The notes beneath the pieces were generated by a model. The model made no database searches and was not told the DNA's origin. It saw nothing but the letters and a program-made list of their open reading frames with translations. From contig URST01000084.1 of assembly GCA_900550585.1 (NCBI GenBank), forward strand, positions 1 to 8,210: a DNA stretch of 8,210 nucleotides, written 5' to 3'. This stretch comes from an uncultured Eubacteriales bacterium. GTDB taxonomy: Bacteria; Bacillota; Clostridia; Oscillospirales; Oscillospiraceae. Shown here one piece after another: positions 1-5,061 of this stretch. How positions within the stretch are numbered: the first letter of the stretch is position 1; the number at the start of each line of letters is the position of its first letter. The translations under genes and the position numbers were made by a program.

Positions 1-1123
1 GATACAGCGGCATCAGGAAGTCGTTGAAGTGGCCGGTCTGCATGGCCTTCACCTTCTCGGCGAAGGCGGGATCGTTCTCCGCGCCCACGCCGCCGGGGAC
101 GTCCCGGCCCTCGTAGGTGGCGGACAGCGTTTCCATGAAGGCGTGCTCCTCCGCCGTGCAGGGCGGCACGCCCAGCTGGGCGAAGTTGTCGTACAGCACC
201 TTCTCCAGCGCGTGGTTGCATACGGTGTCGGAAAGACCGTCCACGAAGCGGCGCTCAATGGTGGTGTCCGTCATCAGCGCGGCGCCCTGGGCGATCTTAT
301 CCACCCGCTGATGCAGGGCCATGCAGTCCTTGACGAAGTTGGAGCGGATCATGTACAGGACGCTGGCCTGGTGCTGCACCACATTGGGGCTGGCGCCGCC
401 GGCGTCCAGAATGGAGTAGTGTACCCGCGCGTCGCGGGGCATGTGCTCCCGCAGGAACTGGACGCCCACGTTCATCAGCTCCACGGCATCCAGCGCGCTG
501 CGTCCCCGCTCCGGTGCGGTGGATGCCTGGGACGCCAGCCCGTGGAACGTGTAGACCATCTGGATACAGGAGTTGGTGGAGCCGGTGGTCACCTCGCTGC
601 TGTCGCCGGGGTGCCACGTCAGCGCCGCGTCCAGCCCGTACCACAGGCCCTCCCGGGCCATGTAGGCCTTGGAGGCCACGCCCTCCTCGCCGGGGCAGCC
701 GTACAGGATGACGGTGCCGCTTTTGCCGGTCTGCGTCAGGTAGTGCTTCATGCCGATGGCGGCGGCCATGGCTCCGGCGCCCAGCAGGTTATGGCCGCAG
801 CCGTGACCGCTGCCGCCCTTCACCAGCTCGTGGCACTCTGTGCTGCCCGCCGCCTGCGAAAGACCCGACAGGGCATCGTACTCCGCCAGCAGGCCGATGA
901 CCGGCTTGCCGCTGCCGTAGGAAGCGGAGAAGGCGGTGGGGATGCCGCAGATGCCCTCCTCCACCTGAAAGCCCTCCTCCTTCAGTACCTTGACGAACAG
1001 GGCGGCGGACTTTACCTCCTGCATGGACAGCTCGGCATAGTCCCAGACGGCGTCCGCCACCTCCGCGATCAGTGCCTTCTTATCATCAATGGCGGCCAGT
1101 GCCGCTTTTTTTGCTTCGTTCAT
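1..1123 (-). CDS. M20-family amidohydrolase, AbgB/ACY1L2-like (C-terminus cut by window edge)
   Basis: A zinc-dependent amidohydrolase of the M20D type, related to p-aminobenzoyl-glutamate hydrolase subunit B and the ACY1L2 dipeptidases, which cleave N-acyl amino acids or unusual dipeptides in the cytoplasm. 374 residues are visible from the ATG at 1123-1121; full family members are about 400-480 residues, so the end is off the window. Seen: EYDAL (81-85), the metal-site motif GHGCGHN (106-112, putative ligands C109 and H111), GCPGEEG (142-148, putative catalytic E146 and ligand E147) and WHPGD (170-174, putative ligand H171), then the inserted dimerisation domain from about 185. Ligand roles are assigned by analogy with plant M20D hydrolases. 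No signal peptide. The RBS AAAGGAG (1136-1130) is 6 nt from the ATG and only 14 nt separate it from the ATPase stop, so it is the last visible gene of the transporter operon. The exact substrate is unknown. Confidence 0.88.
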   Translation of the reverse strand, partial: MNEAKKAALAAIDDKKALIAEVADAVWDYAELSMQEVKSAALFVKVLKEEGFQVEEGICGIPTAFSASYGSGKPVIGLLAEYDALSGLSQAAGSTECHELVKGGSGHGCGHNLLGAGAMAAAIGMKHYLTQTGKSGTVILYGCPGEEGVASKAYMAREGLWYGLDAALTWHPGDSSEVTTGSTNSCIQMVYTFHGLASQASTAPERGRSALDAVELMNVGVQFLREHMPRDARVHYSILDAGGASPNVVQHQASVLYMIRSNFVKDCMALHQRVDKIAQGAALMTDTTIERRFVDGLSDTVCNHALEKVLYDNFAQLGVPPCTAEEHAFMETLSATYEGRDVPGGVGAENDPAFAEKVKAMQTGHFNDFLMPLY

Positions 1124-1137
1124 CGTCTGCTCCTTTT

Positions 1138-1878
1138 TCACAGCACCTTCTTCAGGAAGTCCTGAAGCCGGGGACTCTGGGGATGGTCGAAAATATCTGA
1201 CGGCGCGCCCTGCTCGGCGATCTTCCCGGCGTCCATAAACAGCACGCGGCTGCCCACCTCCCGGGCGAAGGCCATCTCGTGGGTCACTACCACCATGGTC
1301 ATGCCGGACTGTGCCAGCTCCTTCATGACCTCCAGCACCTCACCCACCATCTCCGGGTCCAGGGCGGAGGTAGGCTCATCGAACAGCATGACCTCCGGCT
1401 CCATGGCCAGTGCCCGGACGATGGCCACACGCTGCTTCTGCCCGCCGGACAGTTGGGCCGGCCAGTCGTGGGCACGGTCGGCAAGACCCACCCGCTGCAG
1501 CAGGGCCATGGCCTTTTCCTCGGCCGCCGCCCGGGGCTGCTTCTTGATCTTGATGGGCGCCATGGTCAGGTTGTCCAGCACCGTCTTGTTGGGGAACAGG
1601 TTGAAGTGCTGGAACACCATGCCCATCTTCTGCCGGTGCAGGGGCAGATCCACCTTTTTGCCGGTGATATCCACGCCGTCGAAAATAATGGAGCCGGATG
1701 TGGGCTTTTCCAGCAGGTTCAGGCTCCGCAGGAACGTGCTCTTGCCGCCGCCGGAGGGGCCGATGACCGCCATGACATCGCCCTTGCAGATGTCCACGGT
1801 CACGCCGTCCAGCGCCTTGACATCGCCGCCGTTGTAATACTTTTTCAGGTCATGCACCTGAATGAGTGCCTGTGCCAT
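1138..1878 (-). CDS. Polar amino-acid ABC transporter ATP-binding protein (GlnQ/ArtR type)
   Basis: The cytoplasmic ATPase that powers the importer encoded by the two genes upstream. At 246 residues it has the normal GlnQ length and all ABC motifs: Walker A GPSGGGKST (40-48), Q-loop Q90 in MVFQHFNLFPNKT, signature LSGGQKQRVAI (143-153), Walker B VMLFDEP (163-169), D-loop SALD (171-174) and switch histidine H200. The long Q-loop segment and the LSGGQKQRVAI signature are typical of the polar amino-acid subfamily (GlnQ, HisP, ArtP/ArtR). The ATG shares one base with the permease stop (TGATG at 1880-1876), and a GGGAGGT ribosome site (1894-1888) lies inside the end of the permease gene, so translational coupling is likely. 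The substrate cannot be read from this subunit. Walker A has Gly where Ser is commoner (GPSGGGKS), a tolerated variation. Confidence 0.95.
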   Translation of the reverse strand: MAQALIQVHDLKKYYNGGDVKALDGVTVDICKGDVMAVIGPSGGGKSTFLRSLNLLEKPTSGSIIFDGVDITGKKVDLPLHRQKMGMVFQHFNLFPNKTVLDNLTMAPIKIKKQPRAAAEEKAMALLQRVGLADRAHDWPAQLSGGQKQRVAIVRALAMEPEVMLFDEPTSALDPEMVGEVLEVMKELAQSGMTMVVVTHEMAFAREVGSRVLFMDAGKIAEQGAPSDIFDHPQSPRLQDFLKKVL

Positions 1879-2609
1879 CAGATCTGCACCTCCCGCTGCT
1901 GCTTGCGCTTGCGTTCATAGCCGCTGTGCCGGTCGGCCCGCTGCATCTTCCGCTCAAAGTGTCCGAATACCTTGCTGAGGATGAATGTCATCAGGAAATA
2001 GATGATGCCCACGATCATCAACGGCTCGATGGGCAGGAAGGTGGCGCCCTTGACCACCAGGTACTGGGTCATCAGGTCGCCGATGAAAAACGTGGAGCCA
2101 AGGGACGTGTCCTTGACGATCATGATAAACTCGTTGCCCAGCGCTGGCAGGATGTTTTTCACCGCCTGGGGCACCACCACGAACCACATGGCCCTGCTCT
2201 CGCTGAAGCCGAGACTCAGAGCGGCCTCCTTCTGGCCGGGGTCCACCGCCTGGATGCCGGAACGGATGACCTCCGACACATAGGCGGCGCTGTTGCAGAT
2301 CAGGGCGATGGCGATGCAGAGGAATTTTTGCTTCGTCAGGGCGGGGACCAGCATGGGCAGGCCGAAATAGAAGAAGTACAGCTGCAGCAGCATGGGCGTG
2401 CCGCGGATGATCTCGATGTAGATAGTGGAGAGCCACCGCAGCGGCGGTATCTTCGACATCTTCATCAGCGCCAGCACGGAGGCGAACACCGCGCCGAAGG
2501 CCACGGTGATGGCCGCCAGTGCCAGTGTGTACTCCACGCCGTCGATGAGGAACTTGTCCCAGTATTTCAGGAACAGCGCGGCCATCTTTTCAAAGTCGAT
2601 GAATTTCAT
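1878..2609 (-). CDS. Polar amino-acid ABC transporter permease (HisM/GlnP family)
   Basis: The membrane channel subunit of the importer, probably a homodimer because only one permease gene is present. At 243 residues it shows hydrophobic segments near 25-48, 66-90, 97-112 and 195-213, consistent with the five-helix HisMQ fold. The EAA coupling loop that docks on the ATPase is clear at about 128-147 (EAALSLG followed by VVVPQA, with conserved G134 and P147). The motif IIRGTPMLLQLYF (67-79) is characteristic of the amino-acid permease family. The C-terminal 25 residues are strongly basic and cytoplasmic. The start was chosen because the RBS GGGAG lies 7 nt before the ATG at 2609-2607. The gene follows the binding-protein gene after 77 nt that hold a hairpin, and its stop overlaps the ATPase start. 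Confidence 0.94.
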   Translation of the reverse strand: MKFIDFEKMAALFLKYWDKFLIDGVEYTLALAAITVAFGAVFASVLALMKMSKIPPLRWLSTIYIEIIRGTPMLLQLYFFYFGLPMLVPALTKQKFLCIAIALICNSAAYVSEVIRSGIQAVDPGQKEAALSLGFSESRAMWFVVVPQAVKNILPALGNEFIMIVKDTSLGSTFFIGDLMTQYLVVKGATFLPIEPLMIVGIIYFLMTFILSKVFGHFERKMQRADRHSGYERKRKQQREVQI

Positions 2610-2636
2610 GATCGTTCTCCCTTAGTTTCAGGAATC

Positions 2637-2667
2637 GGCGGTGGATACAAGGGGTGTATCCGCCGCC
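2637..2667 (-). repeat. Intercistronic stem-loop between binding-protein and permease genes
   Basis: Arms 2637-2649 and 2655-2667 form a 13-bp stem with one mismatch (A-C in the minus-strand RNA) and a 5-nt loop. No U-tract follows in the direction of transcription, so it is not a canonical terminator. Hairpins in this position are known in other ABC operons to protect the 3' end of the binding-protein message or to weaken downstream expression, which raises binding protein relative to membrane subunits. That role is inferred here. Confidence 0.7.
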
Positions 2668-2686
2668 GGTCATATCGGTGCGGGAC

Positions 2687-3583
2687 TCAGCCCAGTGTCA
2701 GCTCCTGCGCGTTCTCGCTCTTGCCCAGCTCCACGGCGTCCTTGTACCAGCCACCGTAGAGGTTGGCGTCCTTGGCCTGTGCCAGAATGGCGTTCACCGC
2801 ATCCAGCAGCTCTGCCTCGCCCTTCTGCATCATGATGACGTTGGCGGAGTACTCGGCCTTCACATCGAACTCCCAGGTGCAGATGGCCAGATCGGGGTTG
2901 GCGGCGATGATCATTTCCGCGTTGCCGTAGGCCACGGCCAGCGCCTCGATGTTGCCGCTCTTCAGCTCCATGACGCCCACGGTGATGTCACCGATGGCGA
3001 TGGGGTTTGCGTCCGTCAGCTGCTCGGTGACCAGCTGCATCTGCAAGGAGGCGTTCTGGGCGCCCACGTCCTGACCGGCCAGATCCTCGGGAGAGGTGTA
3101 CTTGTCGGCATTCTCCTTCTTGACCAGCAGAGCCTGTCTCGTCTCGTTCTCGCCGGCATAGTAGTAGTCACTGAGCTCGTAGTTCTGTGCTCTCTCCTCC
3201 GTCCAGGAGTAGCCGGAGATGCTCATAGGCACGGAGCCGGTGTATACGGCGGTCTGACTGGCGTCAAAGCCCATGGGCTCGATGACCAGCTCCACGCCCA
3301 GGTTCTCGGCGATGTACTTGGCCAGCGTGATGTCAAAGCCCACATACTGATCCTGACCGGTCTTGGAGGAGTCCACGAACTCCATGGGGGAGAAGTCGGG
3401 GCTGAGGGCCACGGTCAGCACGCCGTCGGCCTTGATCTTCTCCAGCGCGTTGGCCGGCTCGGTGACGGCGGCATCCCCGTCGGCGGCATCTCCGTCCGTA
3501 TTATTGGCGGCGGGCTGTGCGCCGCAGGCCATCAGGCCCATCGTCATTACCAGCGCCAGCAGCATTGCAAAAAGTTTCTTCAT
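2687..3583 (-). CDS. ABC transporter substrate-binding lipoprotein, SBP_bac_3 family, with altered ligand site
   Basis: The extracellular receptor of the importer, 298 residues. The ATG at 3583-3581 was chosen because it begins a textbook lipoprotein signal (MKKLFAMLLALVMTMGLMAC, lipobox LMAC, lipidated C20) and has AAAGGA 10 nt upstream; the 27-codon upstream extension of the frame is not signal-like. An Ala/Asp-rich linker (about 21-45) precedes a family 3 solute-binding domain: VGFDITLAKYIAENLG (81-96), TEERAQNYELSDYYY (128-142), and GAQNASLQ (174-181). By motif alignment with GlnH and HisJ, R131 matches the Arg that grips the ligand carboxylate. The Asp that grips the alpha-amino group (HD in GlnH HDTPN) aligns with Ala218 in VAYGN. 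It is the first gene of the operon. The ligand is probably amino-acid-like, but perhaps without a free alpha-amino group. Confidence 0.93.
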   Translation of the reverse strand: MKKLFAMLLALVMTMGLMACGAQPAANNTDGDAADGDAAVTEPANALEKIKADGVLTVALSPDFSPMEFVDSSKTGQDQYVGFDITLAKYIAENLGVELVIEPMGFDASQTAVYTGSVPMSISGYSWTEERAQNYELSDYYYAGENETRQALLVKKENADKYTSPEDLAGQDVGAQNASLQMQLVTEQLTDANPIAIGDITVGVMELKSGNIEALAVAYGNAEMIIAANPDLAICTWEFDVKAEYSANVIMMQKGEAELLDAVNAILAQAKDANLYGGWYKDAVELGKSENAQELTLG

Positions 3584-3608
3584 GGTTCTACCATCCTTTC
3601 TGTGTTGT

Positions 3609-3641
3609 CGCTCCCGAGGGAGCTTTTGTGTTTCGGGAGCG
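3609..3641 (-). promoter_or_regulatory. 5'-leader stem-loop of the transporter mRNA with an alternative pairing
   Basis: Arms 3633-3641 and 3609-3617 pair perfectly over 9 bp with a 15-nt loop. The loop contains a second copy of the GCTCCC arm (3618-3623) that could instead pair with 3610-3615, so two mutually exclusive folds are possible. The structure begins about 17 nt from the predicted RNA start and ends about 10 nt before the ribosome site. There is no U-tract, so it is not an intrinsic terminator. It may stabilise the 5' end or modulate initiation. Confidence 0.5.
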
Positions 3642-3664
3642 TGTCTCTCTTGTTGATGTTGCAT

Positions 3665-3693
3665 ACTCTACCACCACTTATTCACAAAGTCAA
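3665..3693 (-). promoter_or_regulatory. Sigma-A promoter of the ABC transporter/amidohydrolase operon
   Basis: On the minus strand the -35 is TTGACT (3693-3688) and the -10 is TAGAGT (3670-3665), with an exact 17-bp spacer. The predicted RNA start is near 3658, giving a leader of about 75 nt before the binding-protein ATG. No other gene in this orientation lies between it and the binding-protein gene. Confidence 0.75.
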
Positions 3694-3700
3694 GGGAAAA

Positions 3701-3738
3701 CTTGAATAAATATGCATAGTTATACATATTTGTGGAAT
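3701..3738. promoter_or_regulatory. ARG-box-like operator (candidate ArgR/AhrC site) upstream of the -35
   Basis: Positions 3701-3718 read CTTGAATAAATATGCATA, close to the published arginine-repressor operator TNTGAATWWWWATTCANW and to the Bacillus form with K before the CA. The 14-base core TGAATWWWWATKCA matches throughout. A weaker half-similar element follows after 2 bp (3721-3738); pairing of a strong and a weak box at about two turns is usual for hexameric ArgR. The box lies 7 bp upstream of the -35. ArgR/AhrC can repress or activate depending on position, so the sign of control is open. Assignment rests on motif similarity only. Confidence 0.5.
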
Positions 3739-3940
3739 ATACTTACACACGCCCCAGCGGAAAAGCCTCCCATCGTGCAATTTGACAAGCGCGGAAAAAC
3801 GGCTGTCCGCCTGTGGGCGCGGGGCGGGCATCCGCACCGCGCAGCCTTATAATATGTATCAGAGGATGTTCCGCGCTTTAAATGATTAAATTATCCAAAG
3901 CGGAGGGCCACAAGCCCTGAAATTGTGTGGAAAACGGCGA
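3739..3940. other. Unassigned intergenic stretch with a GC-rich hairpin
   Basis: No coding frame with a ribosome site was found. The clearest element is a hairpin at 3817-3842: a 6-bp GCGCGG/CCGCGC stem, a G-A mismatch, a 4-bp GCGG/CCGC stem and a GCAT loop, with a further short outer pairing possible (GGCTG 3801-3805 with CAGCC 3842-3846). A TATAAT hexamer at 3848-3853 and a TTGACA at 3782-3787 are not spaced to form a promoter. A short A/T-rich patch lies around 3877-3897. Function unknown. Confidence 0.4.
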
Positions 3941-3969
3941 TTGACAAAAGAATCACAAAGACATATAAT
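3941..3969 (+). promoter_or_regulatory. Perfect-consensus sigma-A promoter of the pseudo-amidotransferase gene
   Basis: TTGACA (3941-3946), a 17-bp spacer and TATAAT (3964-3969) match both hexamers exactly. The predicted RNA start is about A3976. It directs transcription into the terminator hairpin at 3979-4029 and, on readthrough, into the gene at 4074. Such a strong promoter suggests that control is exerted after initiation. Confidence 0.9.
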
Positions 3970-3978
3970 ACGAGCATC

Positions 3979-4029
3979 AAAGACAAAGGCGTCTTGGAGA
4001 GCTTCTCTCAGGCGGCTTTGTCTTTTTTT
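3979..4029 (+). terminator. Promoter-proximal intrinsic terminator/attenuator in the leader
   Basis: A perfect 10-bp outer stem (AAAGACAAAG 3979-3988 with CTTTGTCTTT 4016-4025) continues through a G-G mismatch, five further pairs (3990-3994 with 4010-4014, one U-G), a 2-nt bulge and GAGAG/CTCTC closed by a 3-nt loop. It runs into seven T residues (4023-4029). This is a canonical Rho-independent terminator about 3 nt after the predicted RNA start and 44 nt before the ATG, so most transcripts should be RNAs of about 54 nt unless termination is relieved. No start codon with a ribosome site for a leader peptide is visible. Confidence 0.85.
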
Positions 4030-4073
4030 GTGCGCAGGCACCCTGAAAAAATCTGACGAAGGAGGCATCTATC

Positions 4074-4652
4074 ATGCGGACGATCATGGGTTTTTGCGGA
4101 ACATGCAGTGATATTACAGACTTTACCAAGGGTTTGATGCAGGCAGCACCCCGCGGCCATGGGGAAAGCCGCATCGTGGATGTGGGCTGCGGCCTGCTGG
4201 GCTACCGCCGCCGCGCGTCGGGGGAGCACCCCGCCGTGGAGCTGCAGCCGCTGACGCTGGACGGCAGCTGCGCCGTGTGCAGCGGGGACTTTGTCAGCTA
4301 CGGCGGCCTGCGTGCGGGTCTGCAGGCCCGGGGCTATACCTTCCGCAGCCGCTGTGACTGCGAGCTGCTGCTGCCCCTGTACCGGGAATACGGCGTGAAC
4401 ATGTTCGGGATGCTCAACGGCGAATTTGCCGTTATCCTGTTCGACCGCGCCAGCGGCGAGTTCATCGCCGCCCGGGACCGTGCCGGACAGCGCCCCCTGT
4501 ACTACGGACAGGACGATGCCGGGAACATGGTGTTCGCCAGCGACGCGGAGAGCCTGATGGGGCTGTGCCGCCGGGTACTGCCGTTCCCGCCGGGCTGCTA
4601 TTACCGGAACGGCCGCTTCATCCGCTACAACGACAGCGTGGGCGCGGCCTGA
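4074..4652 (+). CDS. Stand-alone degenerate class II glutamine amidotransferase domain (AsnB glutaminase-like)
   Basis: A 192-residue protein corresponding to the N-terminal glutaminase domain of asparagine synthetase B with no synthetase domain. AAGGAGG (4059-4065) lies 8 nt before the ATG, which fixes the start. Aligned features: GFCG (6-9) with the AsnB N-terminus MCGFxG; PRGHG (26-30) with HRGPD; LGYRRR (42-47) with LGHRRLS, R45/R46 covering the glutamine-contact Arg; SGD (70-72) in place of NGE; CDCE (94-97) with SDTE, keeping D95; LNGEFAVILFDR (114-125); ARDRAGQRPLYY (133-144); FASD (154-157). It ends at FPPGCYYRNG, the usual domain boundary. The nucleophile Cys that should be residue 2 aligns with Met5, and the oxyanion Asn is Ser, so glutaminase activity is unlikely. 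Glutamine binding could survive. A less favoured option is that C8 is exposed by propeptide removal. Role unknown; sensor or regulator inferred. Confidence 0.85.
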   Translation: MRTIMGFCGTCSDITDFTKGLMQAAPRGHGESRIVDVGCGLLGYRRRASGEHPAVELQPLTLDGSCAVCSGDFVSYGGLRAGLQARGYTFRSRCDCELLLPLYREYGVNMFGMLNGEFAVILFDRASGEFIAARDRAGQRPLYYGQDDAGNMVFASDAESLMGLCRRVLPFPPGCYYRNGRFIRYNDSVGAA

Positions 4653-4688
4653 TGATCCTTTGCCAACCAGTTTCTCTCCTTAAATAAA

Positions 4689-4728
4689 GCACAAAGCCGC
4701 ACATCTCAAGGGATGTGCGGCTTTGTGC
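4689..4728. terminator. Perfect 17-bp hairpin downstream of the pseudo-amidotransferase gene
   Basis: Arms 4689-4705 and 4712-4728 are perfectly complementary over 17 bp with a 6-nt loop. In the plus direction no T-run follows, but in the minus direction the stem is followed by TTTATTT (4688-4682), so it fits an intrinsic terminator best on the minus strand. There it would stop antisense transcripts coming from the tex side. It also separates the upstream gene from spoIIID, whose own promoter follows at 4741. Confidence 0.65.
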
Positions 4729-4740
4729 GTCTCCGGATAA

Positions 4741-4769
4741 GCATAATGTGTGCATAGGCGGCATAGAAA
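4741..4769 (+). promoter_or_regulatory. Candidate sigma-E promoter of spoIIID
   Basis: GCATAAT (4741-4747) matches 6 of 7 bases of the sigma-E -35 (KMATATT), and CATAGAAA (4762-4769) resembles the -10 (CATACANT), with a 14-bp spacer in the normal range. In Bacillus subtilis spoIIID is transcribed by mother-cell sigma-E, so the assignment fits. The predicted RNA start is near 4776. Confidence 0.45.
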
Positions 4770-5061
4770 TAAGCCAGCTGGAAACAGGCAAACAGTATGG
4801 GAGTGGTGCTCTATCCGAGAGAATCTGGAACAGCGGGCCCAGGAGCTGGCCCTTTACCTCATAGAAAACCGGACTACCGTCCGCGCCGCCGCGAAAAAGT
4901 TCGGCGTCAGCAAATCCACGGTACATAAGGACCTGTCCGAGCGCCTGCCGCTGTACGACCGCGCGCTCTACACCCAGGTAAAGGCGGTGCTGGAGGAAAA
5001 CAAGGCCCAGCGCCATATCCGGGGCGGACTGGCCACGCGGAAGAAGTACAAGGGTGCATAA
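4750..5061 (+). CDS. spoIIID: Sporulation transcriptional regulator SpoIIID (start codon uncertain)
   Basis: The mother-cell DNA-binding regulator of sporulation that tunes sigma-E genes and prepares the switch to sigma-K. The conserved part runs from RENLEQRAQELALYL to the end. A helix-turn-helix lies at TVRAAAKKFGVSKSTVHKDL (43-62), and the basic C-terminal DNA-contact segment RHIRGGLATRKKYKG is also typical (Bacillus subtilis: RHLRGGEATKKKYK). The coordinates use the only canonical in-frame start, GTG at 4750, which adds a 21-residue non-homologous extension and lies inside the candidate sigma-E promoter. Homology, RNA start and a GGGAG site (4799-4803) instead point to codon 22, ATC at 4813, giving 82 residues against 93 in Bacillus subtilis. 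There is no Met codon anywhere else in the frame. The family call is firm; the start is not. The stop overlaps the terminator shared with tex. Confidence 0.9.
   Translation: MHRRHRNKPAGNRQTVWEWCSIRENLEQRAQELALYLIENRTTVRAAAKKFGVSKSTVHKDLSERLPLYDRALYTQVKAVLEENKAQRHIRGGLATRKKYKGA

Noticed and set aside
29..1165. Long plus-strand open frame of 378 codons opposite the amidohydrolase gene
   Set aside because: Its translation is low-complexity Gly/His/Ala/Leu-rich with no family resemblance. It is a shadow of the GC-rich minus-strand gene, which carries clear M20 motifs.
3584..3664. 27-codon upstream extension of the binding-protein gene
   Set aside because: It would bury the lipoprotein signal peptide inside the protein, and it covers the leader hairpin and the ribosome site.
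1866..3709. Plus-strand open frames opposite the permease and binding-protein genes
   Set aside because: They are composition-driven mirrors of real genes, with His/Gln/Asp-rich translations, no good ribosome sites and no recognisable domains.
3782..3853. TTGACA at 3782 and TATAAT at 3848 as extra promoters
   Set aside because: Neither has a partner hexamer at 16-18 bp; the two are 60 bp apart.
3976..4073. Leader-peptide (trp-type) attenuation or a T-box/riboswitch for the pseudo-amidotransferase
   Set aside because: There is no ATG or ribosome site in the leader, no T-box motif, and too little RNA before the terminator for an aptamer.
3886..4229. Small open frames overlapping the leader and the start of the pseudo-amidotransferase gene on both strands
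   Set aside because: They cross the promoter and terminator, lack ribosome sites and have no recognisable sequence.
4797..4830. ATG at 4797 as the spoIIID start
   Set aside because: It is in a different frame, overlaps the GGGAG site and encodes unrelated residues.
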